A DNA stretch of 64,000 nt from NCBI GenBank assembly GCA_905339155.1, contig CAJPFJ010000002.1, positions 1-64,000 on the forward strand, in the 5' to 3' direction. Below, one piece after another: positions 62,938 through 64,000 of this stretch. Under the pieces are notes generated by a model that saw nothing but the letters and a program-made list of their open reading frames with translations, was not told where the DNA came from and did no database searches. Positions within the stretch are counted from its first letter, which is position 1; every line of letters starts with the position of its first letter. Position numbers and translations under genes: made by a program. The DNA comes from Methanosarcinales archaeon. GTDB lineage: Archaea; Halobacteriota; Methanosarcinia; Methanosarcinales; Methanoperedenaceae.

Positions 62938-63612
62938 ATGCCCAATATATCTGATTACTTCCCTGCTGACACCTCCAGAAAATCCCTTCTCGCCTCTCAA
63001 AGTCTTGTAGCAAAGAGAGCAGTAGTAAAAGATGATTTCGGGGAACTCCGGCTTATTGGAGGTGTGGACCAGGCGTTTATGGATGACAATATTATTTCAG
63101 CAATTGTGGTCATGGACTTTGTTTCGCTGGAAGTAAAAGAGCGCATCCATTCAATCCAGCCCTGGAATTATCCATATATTCCCACATTCTTAAGCTTCAG
63201 GGAAGGGCCGGTTATCGTTAATACCTTTACAAAATTGAAAATTCCTCCTGATATCCTGATGGTGGACGGCGCGGGGATCAATCACCCTCGCAGTGCCGGA
63301 ATTGCTACACATATCGGTGTGGCGCTGGATGTGCCAACAATTGGGATTACCAAGAAAATCTTATGCGGCTCGGGAGATGAACCCTTAAATGTCGGTGAAG
63401 CGACCCCTCTTATCTATGAGGGGCATAATGTCGGGTGGCTGCTCAAATCTGAAAAGAGAAGCAGACCGATAGTAGTAGCGCCAGGACATCGGGTTTCACT
63501 TGACAGTTCTCTTTCGATTGTGAAAGCCTGCATTCGCGGCTATAAACTTCCTGAACCAATCCGGCTTGCGCACAATTATGTAAATGAAATCAAAAAATTC
63601 AATTCAACCTGA
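62938..63612 (+). CDS. nfi: Endonuclease V
   Basis: Endonuclease V nicks DNA one base 3' of deaminated adenine (inosine). The 224-residue protein has RLIGGVDQAFMDD (first catalytic Asp), YIPTFLSFREGPVIV, LMVDGAGINHPRSAGIATHIG (second Asp, family fingerprint), IGITKKILCG and APGHRVSLDSSL. Length and motif order match the family. Its stop overlaps the convergent smc stop by 14 bp. Confidence 0.93.
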   Translation: MPNISDYFPADTSRKSLLASQSLVAKRAVVKDDFGELRLIGGVDQAFMDDNIISAIVVMDFVSLEVKERIHSIQPWNYPYIPTFLSFREGPVIVNTFTKLKIPPDILMVDGAGINHPRSAGIATHIGVALDVPTIGITKKILCGSGDEPLNVGEATPLIYEGHNVGWLLKSEKRSRPIVVAPGHRVSLDSSLSIVKACIRGYKLPEPIRLAHNYVNEIKKFNST

Positions 63613-64000
63613 TCCCGGTCACACTTGATATATTATTCTCCTGCATCGCAACCCCGATCGTGTGTTTGGCTGCTTCTATCATGGGTTTTCGCAGCGAGAC
63701 CACAATGAACTGCGCATTTCCTGCTGATTTCTGGATGCGCCTTGCAACCCTTTCAGCGTTCACTGCATCAAGGAACATATCGATCTCATCAAACGCATAA
63801 AAAGGCGCCGGCCTGTACTGCTGGATAGCAAAAAGCAGCGACAATGCGGTCAAACTCTTCTCACCGCCCGACATGGCTTCAAGGCGCTGTAATGTCTTTT
63901 CGGATGGCTGGGCTTTTATAGTCATCCCGCCTGTAAACGGCTCATCCGGTTTTTCAAGGAAAAGAGAACCTGTCCCTTCGGATAGTTCTGCGAAAACCTG
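63599..64000 (-). CDS. smc: Chromosome segregation protein SMC, C-terminal part
   Basis: The frame is open to the right edge, so this is the last ~133 residues of a ~1170-residue protein. The ABC signature MSGGEKSLTALSLLFAIQQ and the Walker B FYAFDEIDMFLD are visible, followed by NAQFIVVSLRKPMIEAA, the D-loop/switch region of SMC heads. The upstream frame continues (LFLEKPDEPFTGGMTI). Together with its unseen N-terminal half it forms the ATPase head of the chromosome-organising complex. Confidence 0.92.
   Translation of the reverse strand, partial: QVFAELSEGTGSLFLEKPDEPFTGGMTIKAQPSEKTLQRLEAMSGGEKSLTALSLLFAIQQYRPAPFYAFDEIDMFLDAVNAERVARRIQKSAGNAQFIVVSLRKPMIEAAKHTIGVAMQENNISSVTGIRLN

Overview
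The window looks like chromosomal DNA of a methanogen-related archaeon of the order Methanosarcinales. A methane-oxidising Methanoperedens-type lineage is plausible but not proven by what is here. The support is archaeal housekeeping genes (transcription factor E, Trm56, deoxyhypusine synthase, CTP-dependent riboflavin kinase, archaeal glycyl-tRNA synthetase, an SMC end), SepCysS for tRNA-dependent cysteine synthesis, and cfbA plus cfbE of the coenzyme F430 pathway. Large modular surface proteins, a secreted CxxCH protein, TATA-type promoters, and several TTG/GTG starts fit the same group.

Layout. 1-5.8 kb is a decaying accessory edge: a transposase fragment, a Yip1-like membrane protein between two diverged ~80-bp repeats, a secreted LamG/SdrD-type protein, a broken tyrosine integrase and a decayed PIN-toxin locus. 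5.8-8.9 kb holds a TM2 protein and cfbA-cfbE-deoxyhypusine synthase on the minus strand. 8.9-13.7 kb holds a surface polysaccharide deacetylase and a processive GT2 synthase coupled to a Thr/Pro-rich membrane protein. 13.7-18.9 kb is compact housekeeping: trm56, an ATP-grasp gene, tfe, an HD protein, DUF2551, cyclophilin, archaeoflavoprotein, phosphodiesterase and a Cys-rich mini-protein.

19.6-41.7 kb is the main accessory region. Three giant modular secreted proteins share almost identical LamG cassettes; two end in pectate-lyase-like beta-helices and one carries a NodB deacetylase. Between them lie a CPBP protease, two cytosolic NodB-like deacetylases, a DUF354 glycosyltransferase, a flippase, a GT-C-like membrane protein, a small secreted CxxCH protein and a CapK-like adenylating enzyme. 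Together they read as an AT-rich exopolysaccharide/extracellular-matrix locus: synthesis, export, deacetylation, cleavage and binding of a surface polymer.

41.7-49.2 kb returns to core genes: XPF-type nuclease, DUF169, SepCysS, ribB/ribK, pheA, presenilin-type protease and a bifunctional nuclease. 49.4-52 kb is a NosD-like beta-helix surface protein. 52.3-64 kb holds xseA-xseB, an M29-like aminopeptidase, a secreted trypsin-like protease, a membrane protein, glyS, an endonuclease III-like protein, a DUF2193-DUF2180-aquaporin cluster, endonuclease V and the 3' end of smc.

The best candidates for undescribed biology are the matrix locus with its CxxCH protein and homogenised LamG cassettes, and the DUF2193-DUF2180-AqpM cluster. 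I found no rRNA, tRNA or CRISPR array by reading. All family calls are from recognition of the protein sequence, not from searches.
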